Source: Methylobacter sp. (GTDB lineage Bacteria > Pseudomonadota > Gammaproteobacteria > Methylococcales > Methylomonadaceae). Taken from it: a stretch of DNA of 64,000 nt. A program made the translations under genes and the position numbers. The stretch's first letter is position 1, and every line of letters begins with the position of its first letter. A model generated the notes under the pieces. The model searched no databases and was not told the origin of the DNA. It saw nothing but the letters and a program-made list of their open reading frames with translations. The stretch covers positions 1 to 64,000 of the forward strand of contig JALNYY010000007.1 of NCBI GenBank assembly GCA_023229605.1, read 5' to 3'. Of this stretch, positions 24,878 through 33,581 are shown piece by piece.

Positions 24878-25377
24878 CCGTCATTTAATTCGCTCTTCAG
24901 CAATAAAATAGCCGATCTGATGTATTCGGTAATTTCCATAAAATCGCTTTCATCTTCCTCGCCCGCAGCCTCTGTATCCAGCTTGGTGAATTCGACAATA
25001 TCTTTTAGTATTTCAGTCGTTTCCCTGGACCAATCGGAAACGGCCTGAGTAAAGCCCACGCCCAACAGAAAGCCTTGGCACCAGTGGGTTAGCGCCTCAA
25101 CCTGTTCGCTCAACAAAGTCTCATCGTCAGGCAAAAGCAAGTCGAATTCGAAGTCATCGCTCGCCAATAAGCCTCGCGTATCCTCGAACAAATGCGCCAA
25201 CGTGGCCTGGTCTTCATCAGCCACAGGTGTTGCATGCCGAAACAGCTCGGTTAACCATTCGGCGCTCCGTGCTTGTTCATTGACGCACAACATGCCGGTC
25301 GCCATGCCGTGGGCTTGCGCCGCCGAGAGTTCGGCGTCGCTTTGCACTACTATCATATTAATTGCTTGGTAAGTCAT
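24844..25377 (-). CDS. ygfB: UPF0149 family protein YgfB
   Basis: Small all-helical protein of the YgfB/YecA family; in Pseudomonas a member modulates transcription of cell-wall recycling genes, but the general role is unclear. Recognisable: AHGMATGMLCVNEQ near the start, LLPDDETLLSEQVEALTHWC, and QGFLLGVGFTQAVSDWS, a family hallmark. The ATG at 25377 is chosen; GTG 25386 and ATG 25356 are alternatives. The final eleven residues (GGERFKAKGSR) come from the hairpin repeat at 24795-24877 and should not be conserved. Confidence 0.85.
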   Translation of the reverse strand: MTYQAINMIVVQSDAELSAAQAHGMATGMLCVNEQARSAEWLTELFRHATPVADEDQATLAHLFEDTRGLLASDDFEFDLLLPDDETLLSEQVEALTHWCQGFLLGVGFTQAVSDWSRETTEILKDIVEFTKLDTEAAGEEDESDFMEITEYIRSAILLLKSELNDGGERFKAKGSR

Positions 25378-25518
25378 AAATGCCACATAATAATTTCACT
25401 ATCGCGGACTAAAAATATCGCTTATGCTACCATGATCATTAACTTGGATAATATTTGTTAATCTTGAATCGCCGGGTAAATTGCATATTTACCTGTTTGC
25501 AATAACCTAGTTATCACC

Positions 25519-25740
25519 ATGACACAATCAAATCAATCTTTAGAGTTAAAAGACCTCGAAGACAAGCTGGATAAGCTCATCGAGCAATACACCAGCGTGA
25601 AAAATGAAAACAGTTCGCTGAAAACCAAGCAGGATTCATTGGTCAGGGAAAAAGCCAAACTGCTGGAAAAAACCACTCTGGCCAGAACTCGGGTTGAAGC
25701 CATGATTACTCGCCTGAAAGCAATGGAGAACGGATCATGA
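25519..25740 (+). CDS. Short coiled-coil protein, ZapB-like (TIGR02449 type)
   Basis: A 73-residue, almost entirely coiled-coil protein (LEDKLDKLIEQYTSVKNENS, then KTKQDSLVREKAKLLEK). Such genes commonly stand directly before zapA in gammaproteobacteria and are annotated as a ZapB-like cell-division family. The stop overlaps the zapA ATG by four bases, arguing for joint production and a role around the division ring. No biochemical function can be read from it. Confidence 0.82.
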   Translation: MTQSNQSLELKDLEDKLDKLIEQYTSVKNENSSLKTKQDSLVREKAKLLEKTTLARTRVEAMITRLKAMENGS

Positions 25741-26036
25741 ACAAGAAGCCCCAGCCTGTGTCCCTGACTATTATGGGCAAAGAATACAAAATTGCCTGTG
25801 CGCCTGACGAGCAAAGCGACCTGATTCAGTCGGCTTTACAGCTCGATGCTCAAATGCGCCAAATGCGGGATTCCGGGAAAGTGGCCGGTGCCGACAGAAT
25901 TGCGGTTATGGCGGCGCTTAATTTGGCGCATGAGTTACAGTTGATCAAAAGTCAAAATGCCACGCTCAACCAAACCCTGAGCGAGTGCCTGGCAAAAATG
26001 GCTCATAAGATAGAAAACGTTTTAGAAAATCAGTAA
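25737..26036 (+). CDS. zapA: Cell division protein ZapA
   Basis: FtsZ-associated protein that bundles FtsZ filaments at midcell. The amino-terminal head VSLTIMGKEYKIACAPDEQSD is the ZapA signature. The central DRIAVMAALNLAHELQ and a C-terminal coiled coil follow. Length 99 is typical. It lies immediately upstream of the 6S RNA gene, the conserved zapA-ssrS neighbourhood of gammaproteobacteria, which strengthens both calls. Confidence 0.93.
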   Translation: MNKKPQPVSLTIMGKEYKIACAPDEQSDLIQSALQLDAQMRQMRDSGKVAGADRIAVMAALNLAHELQLIKSQNATLNQTLSECLAKMAHKIENVLENQ

Positions 26037-26054
26037 ACACGCTAAACTATTGTC

Positions 26055-26238
26055 GTGCATCTCCTGCAGCATTCGAGAGTGTGCTGGGTGTTTCCTGAAC
26101 CTGTTTTTACCCCGGGGGCGGATACCAGTACTGGTGTGCATGCCCGTTTTACGGGAAGCCTGATTTACCGGCCATGTCCCCACTTGAACCTCCGGTTCAA
26201 GGACGAAAGCACATTACGGCGCAGGTGGGAGATGCACC
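26055..26238 (+). ncRNA. ssrS: 6S RNA
   Basis: Regulatory RNA that binds the sigma-70 RNA polymerase holoenzyme in stationary phase. The ends pair: GTGCATCTCC at 26055 with GGGAGATGCAC ending at 26238. The interior has a 3' segment with CTTGAACCTCCGGTTCAAGG, like the CTTGAACCAAGGGTTCAAGG of the Escherichia coli RNA, followed by a GCGCAGG-type closing stem. The predicted 184 bases equal the E. coli length. Position directly after zapA is conserved. End positions are set from pairing and may be off by a few bases. Confidence 0.92.
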
Positions 26239-26269
26239 ATGACAATCCCTTCATTAAAACAAAATCCCG

Positions 26270-26728
26270 ATGAACTACTGGCTGATGAAATCCGAACCCG
26301 ATGCGTTCGGAATTAACGATTTGTACAACAAACCCAACCGTACCGAGCATTGGGATGGTGTGCGTAATTATCAGGCCAGAAATATGATGCGGGACGATAT
26401 GAAGCTGGGCGACCTGATTTTTTTCTATCATTCCAATTGCGATGTGCCGGGCATAGTCGGCATTACGGAAGTCGTTAAAGAAGGCTACCCCGATTTTTTT
26501 GCTTTCGATCCGGATGACAAGCATTTCGATCCCAAAAGCGATCCTGAGCATCCACGCTGGATGATGGTCGACGTTAAATACGTCAGAACCTTATCCCGCA
26601 CCATCACCCTTAAAGAATTAAAACATAAGCCGGAGTTGGCAGACCTGGCGCTGGTAAGGCGCGGCAATCGTTTATCCATAATGCCGGTGAGCAAAGAGCA
26701 GTGGGAGTTTATTCTCTCACTGGAGTAA
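26270..26728 (+). CDS. EVE domain-containing protein
   Basis: Small PUA-like protein of the EVE family (relatives of human thymocyte nuclear protein 1), thought to bind modified bases in nucleic acids. The 152 residues start with MNYWLMKSEPDAFGINDL, the typical entry strand, then HWDGVRNYQARNMMRDDMK, GDLIFFYHSNCDVPGIVGI and HPRWMMVDVKYVRTLSR. The aromatic residues lining the base pocket (Trp, Tyr, Phe) appear intact. It follows the 6S RNA, a place where gammaproteobacteria usually carry a 5-formyltetrahydrofolate cyclo-ligase gene, which is absent here. Confidence 0.9.
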   Translation: MNYWLMKSEPDAFGINDLYNKPNRTEHWDGVRNYQARNMMRDDMKLGDLIFFYHSNCDVPGIVGITEVVKEGYPDFFAFDPDDKHFDPKSDPEHPRWMMVDVKYVRTLSRTITLKELKHKPELADLALVRRGNRLSIMPVSKEQWEFILSLE

Positions 26729-27013
26729 AACGGGTGGAATTTAACGTTAAAATGAGGGACTCTTCTCCGATCCTTACGATCGTATCCGTTGCATTCGCAC
26801 AGGCAATGTACGGGTAGATTCGCCAACCATCAATGCAGATTCAGGTCGTCCGGATTAATGTTAAGGTCTGGCTAAATTGGCCGGGCTATGAAACAATTAA
26901 TAAATTAACGGGGCGTGATTAGGACTGAATTATGCCTATTTTTTAAGGGAACGGTGTGAGAGATATTTTAGTCATTCAAATTGCTCAATCGAAGTTGTTT
27001 CTGTTGATTTCTT

Positions 27014-28432
27014 ATGTCTGAGGACATTATGGGCAATAGTCATGCAATCATTCTTGCCGGCGGCAGCGGCAGTCGACTTTGGCCGCTTTCGCGCACATTA
27101 CGTCCCAAACAATTGCTCCCGCTCGACGGAGATCAAACATTGCTGCAACAAACGGCATGCCGTTTGCTCAAGCATGTCGATGCCGGGCGTTTGTTAACCG
27201 TTACCCATCAGGATCACAAGTTTGAGGTAAAAGGTCAATTGGCTGAGGTTGATGCCAGGCTTCCTGCAGCGGTATTGGCGGAACCCTGCGCCCGCAATAC
27301 CCTGCCCGCGATTGCGTGGGCGGTCTGGGAGATTTTTAAGCAGGACCGGGAAGCGATAATCGGCGTTTTCCCTTCCGATCATGCAATCGGCAACGAACAA
27401 AACTTCCTTGCGGCCTGGCGGTCTGCTGAACTGGCTGCAGCGGAGGGTTATCTGGTATTGCTGGGTATCACGCCACATGAACCTGCGACCGGCTACGGTT
27501 ATATCCAGCCCGGCGAATCCCTGAATCTGGACTCTTCCAACCCGGTTTTGAACGTATCCCGGTTTGTTGAGAAACCGGATCTGGAGAATGCAAAACGCTT
27601 TGTCGAAAACGGCTATTTGTGGAACAGCGGCATGTTTGTATTCCGTGCAGGCGATTTTATGCAGATGCTGGAATGTCATCAGCCTGAAATTCACCGGGCA
27701 ATAACCTCGATGCGGGGAACGGCGGATGTGGAAGCGTCTTATGAACAGCTGCCGAATCTATCCATTGATTATGGTCTGGCGGAAAAAGCCGAAAAAGTCG
27801 CGGTAGTGCCTGTCGCGATGAACTGGAGCGATCTCGGCAGCTGGGAATCTATCTATCAGCATCGTGAAAAAGATGACGCAGGAAATGTAGCCCAGGGCGA
27901 CGTGCTGTCGCTGGATACGCAAGGCAGCCTGCTATGGAGCTCAAATGGCCTGCTGGCTACGTTGGGCGTGCAAAATATTGCAGTGATCCAAACGGCTGAC
28001 GCGACACTGGTTTGCGATCGCAGTCGCACCGAAGATATCAAGCAACTGGTCGCACAAGTTCAGAAAACTCATCCTCACCTGACGGAAACGCATTTGACGG
28101 TGCATCGTCCATGGGGAATCTATACGGTTTTGGAAGAAGGTCCCCGTTTTAAGATCAAGTGCATTGTGGTCAATCCCGGCGCCAAACTTTCGATGCAAAT
28201 GCACAATCATCGCTCCGAGCACTGGGTTGTCGTGTCCGGCACAGCCAAAATCACCAATGGCGAGCAGGAAATCCAATTGGAGCCTAACCAATCAACCTAT
28301 ATTCCCAAGACGCACCGGCATCGTTTGGAAAACCCGGGTACTCTTCCGTTGCAAATTATCGAGGTGCAGTGCGGCGAGTATGTGGGCGAAGACGATATAG
28401 TACGTTTTGACGACACCTATGACAGGGCATAA
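27014..28432 (+). CDS. manC: Mannose-1-phosphate guanylyltransferase / mannose-6-phosphate isomerase
   Basis: Bifunctional enzyme making GDP-mannose, the entry to the colitose branch. The nucleotidyltransferase domain starts ILAGGSGSRLWPLSRTLRPKQ near residue 14, with FVEKPDLENAKRFV and WNSGMFVFRAGDF. The C-terminal type II phosphomannose-isomerase cupin (HRPWGIYTVLEEGPRFKIK to the end) has the metal site in SMQMHNHRSEHWVVVSG. Length 472 is typical. The start could be ATG 27014 or ATG 27029. The 285 bases upstream carry no obvious JUMPstart/ops element, so regulation is unread. No phosphomannomutase gene is in the cluster. It plays the role called ColE in colitose pathways. Confidence 0.94.
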   Translation: MSEDIMGNSHAIILAGGSGSRLWPLSRTLRPKQLLPLDGDQTLLQQTACRLLKHVDAGRLLTVTHQDHKFEVKGQLAEVDARLPAAVLAEPCARNTLPAIAWAVWEIFKQDREAIIGVFPSDHAIGNEQNFLAAWRSAELAAAEGYLVLLGITPHEPATGYGYIQPGESLNLDSSNPVLNVSRFVEKPDLENAKRFVENGYLWNSGMFVFRAGDFMQMLECHQPEIHRAITSMRGTADVEASYEQLPNLSIDYGLAEKAEKVAVVPVAMNWSDLGSWESIYQHREKDDAGNVAQGDVLSLDTQGSLLWSSNGLLATLGVQNIAVIQTADATLVCDRSRTEDIKQLVAQVQKTHPHLTETHLTVHRPWGIYTVLEEGPRFKIKCIVVNPGAKLSMQMHNHRSEHWVVVSGTAKITNGEQEIQLEPNQSTYIPKTHRHRLENPGTLPLQIIEVQCGEYVGEDDIVRFDDTYDRA

Positions 28433-28436
28433 CCCA

Positions 28437-29522
28437 ATGAGTAAAGTAGCATTAATTACCGGAGTTACCGGGCAGGATGGCGCCTATTTGGCTGAGTTGT
28501 TATTGGATAAGGGCTACGAAGTCCATGGCATCAAACGCCGCAGTTCTTTGTTCAATACCGCGCGTATCGATCATTTGTTCCATGATCCGCATGAGCAAGG
28601 CAAGCCGTTCTATTTGCACCACGGTGACATGACCGACTCGTCCAGCCTGACGCACATTATCCAGAAGGTTCAGCCTGACGAAATCTACAACCTTGCCGCA
28701 CAAAGCCATGTTGCGGTTTCGTTCGAAGAACCGGAATACACCGCCAACTCAGACGCATTGGGCGCATTGCGCATTCTGGAGGCGATTCGCATTCTCGGCC
28801 TGCAAAACAAGACGCGTTTTTATCAGGCGTCCACTTCCGAACTGTACGGCCTAGTGCAGGAGACCCCGCAAAAGGAGACCACGCCGTTCTATCCGCGCAG
28901 TCCCTACGCTGTTGCCAAGCTTTACGCCTACTGGATCACCATCAATTATCGCGAAGCCTACGGCATTTATGCCTGTAACGGCATTTTGTTCAATCATGAA
29001 TCGCCGATACGCGGCGAGACTTTTGTTACCCGCAAGATCACCCGCGCGTTGGCCCGCATCAAACTCGGCCTGCAGGAATGCCTGTATCTGGGCAACATGA
29101 ACGCCTTGCGCGATTGGGGGCATGCCAAGGATTATGTTGAGATGCAATGGTTGATGCTGCAACAAGAGCAGCCGGAAGACTTTGTGATTGCGACGGGCGT
29201 GCAATACAGCGTGCGTGACTTCGTCAATGCCGCCGCCAAAGAACTGGGCATATCGATCGCATGGCGCGGTGAAGGCGTTGACGAGAAAGGTTACGATGAC
29301 ACCGGTAAATGTATAGTCTCAGTTGATCCGCGTTATTTCCGCCCCACTGAAGTGGAGACGCTGTTAGGCGATGCGACCAAGGCCAGAATCAAACTCGGCT
29401 GGACGCCCCAGATCAGCTTCGATTCCCTGGTAAGCGAAATGGTGCGCGAAGACCTTCAGTCTGCCGAGCGTGACGAGCTGGTCAAGAAACACGGTTACAA
29501 CGTGTTCAACTATCACGAGTAA
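28437..29522 (+). CDS. gmd: GDP-mannose 4,6-dehydratase
   Basis: Short-chain dehydrogenase converting GDP-D-mannose to GDP-4-keto-6-deoxymannose. NADP motif GVTGQDGAYLAELLL is at residues 9-23, then GIKRRSSLFNTARIDHL. The catalytic triad lies in YQASTSELYG and YAVAKLYAYW, and the typical NGILFNHESPIRGETFVTRK and GNMNALRDWGHAKDYVE follow. Length 361 from ATG 28437 is normal; the open frame upstream overlaps manC and is not needed. Its product can go to GDP-fucose or GDP-colitose; the next two genes decide for colitose. Confidence 0.95.
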   Translation: MSKVALITGVTGQDGAYLAELLLDKGYEVHGIKRRSSLFNTARIDHLFHDPHEQGKPFYLHHGDMTDSSSLTHIIQKVQPDEIYNLAAQSHVAVSFEEPEYTANSDALGALRILEAIRILGLQNKTRFYQASTSELYGLVQETPQKETTPFYPRSPYAVAKLYAYWITINYREAYGIYACNGILFNHESPIRGETFVTRKITRALARIKLGLQECLYLGNMNALRDWGHAKDYVEMQWLMLQQEQPEDFVIATGVQYSVRDFVNAAAKELGISIAWRGEGVDEKGYDDTGKCIVSVDPRYFRPTEVETLLGDATKARIKLGWTPQISFDSLVSEMVREDLQSAERDELVKKHGYNVFNYHE

Positions 29523-29627
29523 ACGCGTTGCAGGGCAAAGCAGGCCCGGCAGGCTATTTACAGTCCTGAAATTTTTTAAACACACAGTCAAAAAGAAGCG
29601 TGGCATATGGAACGTAGTTCGGTAGCA

Positions 29628-30548
29628 ATGAAAATATTACTGACTGGCGGCGGCGGCATGGTCGGGCGGAACCTGCTCGAGCATCCGGGCATTGGTGAAT
29701 TCGAGGTGCTCGCACCGCGCAGCAGCGAGCTCGACCTGCGCGATTTCGAGGCCGTGCAAAGCTATTTGCTCCGGCATAAGCCCGATATGGTGATTCATGC
29801 GGCGGGCAAGGTCGGCGGTATCCAGGCCAATATGCGCGAGCCGGTAGGTTTCCTGATGGATAACCTCGACATGGGGCGCAACATCGTCTGGGCCGCACAT
29901 CAGACGGGCGTCAAGCTCCTGATTAACCTGGGCAGCTCCTGCATGTACCCGCGCAATCACTCTGAGCCGCTGACCGAAGAAATGGTGCTCAAGGGTGAGC
30001 TGGAGCCGACCAATGAGGGTTATGCGCTGGCGAAAGTGGTGACGGCCAGGTTGTGCGAATACATCATGCGCGAAGACGCTAGCTACCAATACAAGACGCT
30101 GATTCCCTGTAATCTCTACGGGCCGCACGATAAATTCGACCCGGCGCATTCGCATCTTGTGCCGGCGATCATCCACAAAGTCCATCAGGCGAAACAAAAC
30201 GGCGAGCAGACTGTCGAGATATGGGGCGACGGCACTGCACGGCGCGAATTTCTGTACACCGGCGACTTGGCCGATGCGATGTTGCGCGCGATAAAAGAAT
30301 TCGATACCTTGCCTGCCTATATGAATGTCGGTTTGGGCCGTGACTACACGATCAACGAATACTATCAGGCCACAGCCGATGTGATGGGCTACACCGGCGA
30401 GTTCGTCCATGACCTGGGCAAACCGGTCGGAATGGCACGCAAGCTGGTCAGCGTCGAGCGCCAGCTGGCATGGGGCTGGTCTGCGCAAAACACCCTGCGC
30501 GAGGGAATCGAAAAGACTTACGCATATTATTTGAAGGAGTGTTTGTAA
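29628..30548 (+). CDS. colC: GDP-L-colitose synthase (ColC-like; GDP-fucose synthase family)
   Basis: NADPH-dependent epimerase/reductase of the Fcl fold. The motif LTGGGGMVGRNLLE is at residues 4-17, GKVGGIQANMREPVGFL near 66, the serine in INLGSSCMYPRN and the tyrosine/lysine in GYALAKVVTARLCEY, with NLYGPHDKFDPAHSHLVPA and GTARREFLYTGDLADAM. In colitose pathways the ColC enzyme performs C5 epimerisation and C4 reduction on the 3-deoxy product of ColD. Since a clear colD follows with a one-base overlap, ColC is favoured over fucose synthase, but the two are close homologues and this protein could do either. ATG 29628 is chosen by homology; ATG 29607 has a better AGAAG site. Confidence 0.8.
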   Translation: MKILLTGGGGMVGRNLLEHPGIGEFEVLAPRSSELDLRDFEAVQSYLLRHKPDMVIHAAGKVGGIQANMREPVGFLMDNLDMGRNIVWAAHQTGVKLLINLGSSCMYPRNHSEPLTEEMVLKGELEPTNEGYALAKVVTARLCEYIMREDASYQYKTLIPCNLYGPHDKFDPAHSHLVPAIIHKVHQAKQNGEQTVEIWGDGTARREFLYTGDLADAMLRAIKEFDTLPAYMNVGLGRDYTINEYYQATADVMGYTGEFVHDLGKPVGMARKLVSVERQLAWGWSAQNTLREGIEKTYAYYLKECL

Positions 30549-31714
30549 TGAGTTTTAAATTCCCGTTGGCAACCTCGTCCTGGGGCCAGGACGAGATGGA
30601 TGCGATGCAGCGTGTCATCGCATCCGGCATGTTCACGATGGGCGCAAACGTGCAGGCATTTGAGCGCGATTTTGCCGAATATGTCGGCAGCCAGCATTGC
30701 GTGATGGTGAACTCAGGTTCATCGGCCAACCTGTTGATGGTGGCGGCGCTGTTTTACACCAAGAACCCGACGTTACAACTAAAGCGCGGCGACGAAGTCA
30801 TCGTGCCTGCGGTATCGTGGAGCACGACGTATTATCCGCTTTACCAATACGGCTTGAAGATCAAGTTCGTCGACATCGACTTGCACACCCTGAACTACGA
30901 TCTCGACCAGCTGGAACAAGCCGTCACCGACAAAACCCGCGCGATCATGGCAGTGAATCTGCTCGGCAACCCCAATGATTTCGGCCGCATTCAGCAAATC
31001 ATCGGCAAGCGAGACATCGTTTTGATCGAAGATAACTGCGAATCCATGGGGGCTGCATATCAAGGCAAGAAAGCCGGGACCTTCGGTTTGATGGGCAGTT
31101 TCAGTTCTTTCTTCAGCCACCATATTTCCACGATGGAAGGCGGGCTGATCGTCACGGATGATGAAGAGCTGTACCAAATCCTGCTGTCGCTCAGGGCGCA
31201 TGGCTGGACCCGCAACCTGCCCAAGAACAACCTTGTGTGCGGCGAGAAAAGCGATGACCCGTTTGAAGAGTCGTTTCGCTTCGTGTTGCCCGGCTACAAC
31301 GTTCGCCCGCTGGACATGGAAGGCGCATTAGGCGTCGAGCAAATGAAGCGGTTGCCGCAAATGATCGAAGAGCGCCGCAAGAACGGCAAGCTGCTGCAAG
31401 AAGCGTTGAGCAATCATCCTGACATCCTGATCCAGCGCGAAATAGGCGACAGCAGTTGGTTTGGCTTTAGCCTGGTGATTCGCCCAGGCAGTGAACTGAC
31501 ACGCCCCGCGTTGGTCGCGAAACTGGATGAGCTGGGCTTTGAGTATCGGCCTATTGTGGCAGGCAACTTCGCCAAAAATGAAGTGGTGAAATATTTCGAT
31601 TCGGAAGTACACGGCACCCTGAAAAATGCGGATCATATCGACCAGTTCGGGTTGTTTGTCGGCAATCATCATTTCCCGATACCGGAAGCGTTTGCGGCAC
31701 TCGGCACGTTGTAA
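30548..31714 (+). CDS. colD: GDP-4-keto-6-deoxy-D-mannose 3-dehydratase ColD
   Basis: PLP enzyme of the DegT/DnrJ/EryC1 fold that removes the 3-hydroxyl using glutamate as amino donor, giving GDP-4-keto-3,6-dideoxymannose. The sequence strongly matches the ColD pattern I know: GMFTMGANVQAFERDFAEYV, IVPAVSWSTTYYPLYQYGLK, EDNCESMGAAYQGKKAGTFG, RAHGWTRNLPKNN and FVLPGYNVRPLDMEGALG. The decisive point is SHHISTMEGG at residues 190-199: histidine stands where sugar aminotransferases have the PLP lysine, as in ColD. Length 388 equals E. coli ColD. The ATG overlaps the colC stop (TAATG). Product: precursor of L-colitose, a 3,6-dideoxyhexose of lipopolysaccharides. Confidence 0.92.
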   Translation: MSFKFPLATSSWGQDEMDAMQRVIASGMFTMGANVQAFERDFAEYVGSQHCVMVNSGSSANLLMVAALFYTKNPTLQLKRGDEVIVPAVSWSTTYYPLYQYGLKIKFVDIDLHTLNYDLDQLEQAVTDKTRAIMAVNLLGNPNDFGRIQQIIGKRDIVLIEDNCESMGAAYQGKKAGTFGLMGSFSSFFSHHISTMEGGLIVTDDEELYQILLSLRAHGWTRNLPKNNLVCGEKSDDPFEESFRFVLPGYNVRPLDMEGALGVEQMKRLPQMIEERRKNGKLLQEALSNHPDILIQREIGDSSWFGFSLVIRPGSELTRPALVAKLDELGFEYRPIVAGNFAKNEVVKYFDSEVHGTLKNADHIDQFGLFVGNHHFPIPEAFAALGTL

Positions 31715-31724
31715 GGATGCCCCA

Positions 31725-32495
31725 ATGAAAGCCGTCATTCTTGCAGGTGGATTGGGAACGCGGATCAGCGAAGAGACATCCGTGCGCCCGAAACCGATGA
31801 TAGAAATCGGCGGCCGCCCGGTTCTTTGGCACATCATGAAAACTTATTCCGCGCACGGCATCAACGAATTTGTGGTGTGCTGCGGCTATAAGGGCTATGT
31901 GATCAAGGAATATTTCGCCAATTATTTCCTGCATATGTCTGATGTGACTTTTGACATGCAGAACAACAAGATGGAAGTCCATCAGCGTAGCGCTGAGCCA
32001 TGGCGCGTAACGCTGGTCGATACCGGTGAAGAAACCATGACCGGCGGCCGCATCAAGCGCGTTGCCGATTATATAGGCAACGAAGATTTTTGCTGTACTT
32101 ATGGCGACGGTATTGGCGATGTGAATATTGCGGCGCTGGTTGACTTCCACAAACAGCACGGCAAATCGGCTACCTTGACCGCAGTGCAGCCGCCGGGACG
32201 ATTTGGCGCGCTAAACTTGAACGGGAACAGTGTCGTCAGTTTTGAAGAAAAACCGCACGGAGACGGCAACTGGGTTAACGGCGGGTTCTTTGTGCTTTCT
32301 CCCGAGGTATTCAATTACATCAAAGACGATCAAACGGTTTGGGAGCGTGAACCGATGGAACAGCTTGCCAAAGAAGGACAAATGGCGGCTTACTTTCATT
32401 CCGGTTTTTGGCAGCCTATGGATACCTTGCGCGATAAAAATCATCTTGAAGCGTTGTGGGCCGGCGGCAAGGCGCCGTGGAAAATATGGCCGTAA
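31725..32495 (+). CDS. rfbF: Glucose-1-phosphate cytidylyltransferase
   Basis: Makes CDP-glucose, first step of the CDP-3,6-dideoxyhexose route (also called ddhA or ascA). The amino terminus MKAVILAGGLGTRISEETS and KPMIEIGGRPVLWHIMK are diagnostic, followed by VCCGYKGYVIKEYFANYF, TYGDGIGDVNI, VQPPGRFGALNL and VNGGFFVLSPEVFNYI. Length 256 is typical. The ATG at 31725 begins ten bases after colD; the longer open frame upstream lies in colD. This gene opens a second, independent nucleotide-sugar pathway. Confidence 0.95.
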   Translation: MKAVILAGGLGTRISEETSVRPKPMIEIGGRPVLWHIMKTYSAHGINEFVVCCGYKGYVIKEYFANYFLHMSDVTFDMQNNKMEVHQRSAEPWRVTLVDTGEETMTGGRIKRVADYIGNEDFCCTYGDGIGDVNIAALVDFHKQHGKSATLTAVQPPGRFGALNLNGNSVVSFEEKPHGDGNWVNGGFFVLSPEVFNYIKDDQTVWEREPMEQLAKEGQMAAYFHSGFWQPMDTLRDKNHLEALWAGGKAPWKIWP

Positions 32496-33568
32496 ATCCA
32501 TCGTTCTGGCAGGGTAAAAAAGTATTCCTGACCGGACACACCGGCTTCAAAGGGAGCTGGCTAAGTTTATGGCTGCATCAGCTCGGCGCCGAGCTGACCG
32601 GCTATGCGTTGCAGCCGCCGACGACTCCAAGCCTGTTTGAAGTGGCGGATGTCGCGCAGGGCATGAAATCGATCATCGGCGACATCCGCGATGGCGCGGC
32701 GCTGACGAAAGCGATGCGCGAAGCCGCGCCGGACATCGTCATCCACATGGCGGCGCAACCGCTGGTGCGCCGGTCCTATGTTGACCCGGTTGAAACCTAT
32801 TCCACCAACGTGATGGGTACCGTGCATGTGCTTGAGGCTGTCCGCCAGACGCAATCGGTGCGCGCGGTGGTCAATGTCACCAGCGACAAATGCTATGACA
32901 ACCGGGAATGGGTATGGGGGTATCGGGAAAACGAACCGATGGGCGGCTATGATCCATACAGCAACAGCAAGGGCTGCGCCGAACTGGTAACTGCGGCATA
33001 CCGCAGTTCCTTCTTCAACCCGGAAAAATACAACGAGCATCGGGTTGCGCTGGCTACCGGACGTGCCGGCAACGTCATCGGCGGCGGCGACTGGGCGGAG
33101 GATCGATTAATCCCGGACATCCTGAGCGCGATCGGCGAGGGCCGTCGGGTAGTTATCCGCAATCCTGATGCGGCGCGTCCCTGGCAGCATGTGCTGGAGC
33201 CGTTGTCCGGTTATTTATTGCTGGCGCAAAAGCTTTATCAAGAAGGCGCCGCCTATGCAGAGGGCTGGAATTTCGGTCCGGCCGATGAAGATGCCAAGCC
33301 CGTGCAATGGATAGTGGACAGCCTGACTAAATCTTGGGGCGATGGCGCGAGCTGGTTGCTGGATCAGGGCGATCATCCGCACGAGGCGCATTATCTGAAA
33401 CTGGATTGTTCCAAGGCGAAAGCCCGGTTGGATTGGCGCCCAAGATGGCGTCTCGAACACGCATTGGCTGCGATTGTTGACTGGCATCGGGCATATCGGG
33501 ACGGGAAAGACATGCATGAGCTGACCTTGCGTCAGATTCGGGCATATGACAATGATTTAAACAATTAA
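32486..33568 (+). CDS. rfbG: CDP-glucose 4,6-dehydratase
   Basis: SDR enzyme (ddhB) converting CDP-glucose to CDP-4-keto-6-deoxyglucose. NAD motif FLTGHTGFKGSWLSLWLHQL is near residue 16, HMAAQPLVRRSYVDPVETYS near 80, and the catalytic groups are in VNVTSDKCYDNREW and GGYDPYSNSKGCAELVTAAY. The segment GNVIGGGDWAEDRLIPDI is the usual substrate loop. Length 360 is normal. The ATG at 32486 overlaps the rfbF stop by ten bases; GTG 32477 is an alternative in the same frame. Confidence 0.95.
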   Translation: MAVNPSFWQGKKVFLTGHTGFKGSWLSLWLHQLGAELTGYALQPPTTPSLFEVADVAQGMKSIIGDIRDGAALTKAMREAAPDIVIHMAAQPLVRRSYVDPVETYSTNVMGTVHVLEAVRQTQSVRAVVNVTSDKCYDNREWVWGYRENEPMGGYDPYSNSKGCAELVTAAYRSSFFNPEKYNEHRVALATGRAGNVIGGGDWAEDRLIPDILSAIGEGRRVVIRNPDAARPWQHVLEPLSGYLLLAQKLYQEGAAYAEGWNFGPADEDAKPVQWIVDSLTKSWGDGASWLLDQGDHPHEAHYLKLDCSKAKARLDWRPRWRLEHALAAIVDWHRAYRDGKDMHELTLRQIRAYDNDLNN

Positions 33569-33581
33569 GCGGGAATTTGAA

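Noticed and set aside
29637..30488. 283-codon minus-strand frame over colC
   Set aside because: Antisense shadow of an intact nucleotide-sugar gene.
29628..30548. Plain GDP-L-fucose synthase (fcl) for a fucose-containing polymer
   Set aside because: Not excluded, but the immediately following gene is a clear ColD, so the colitose reading is preferred.
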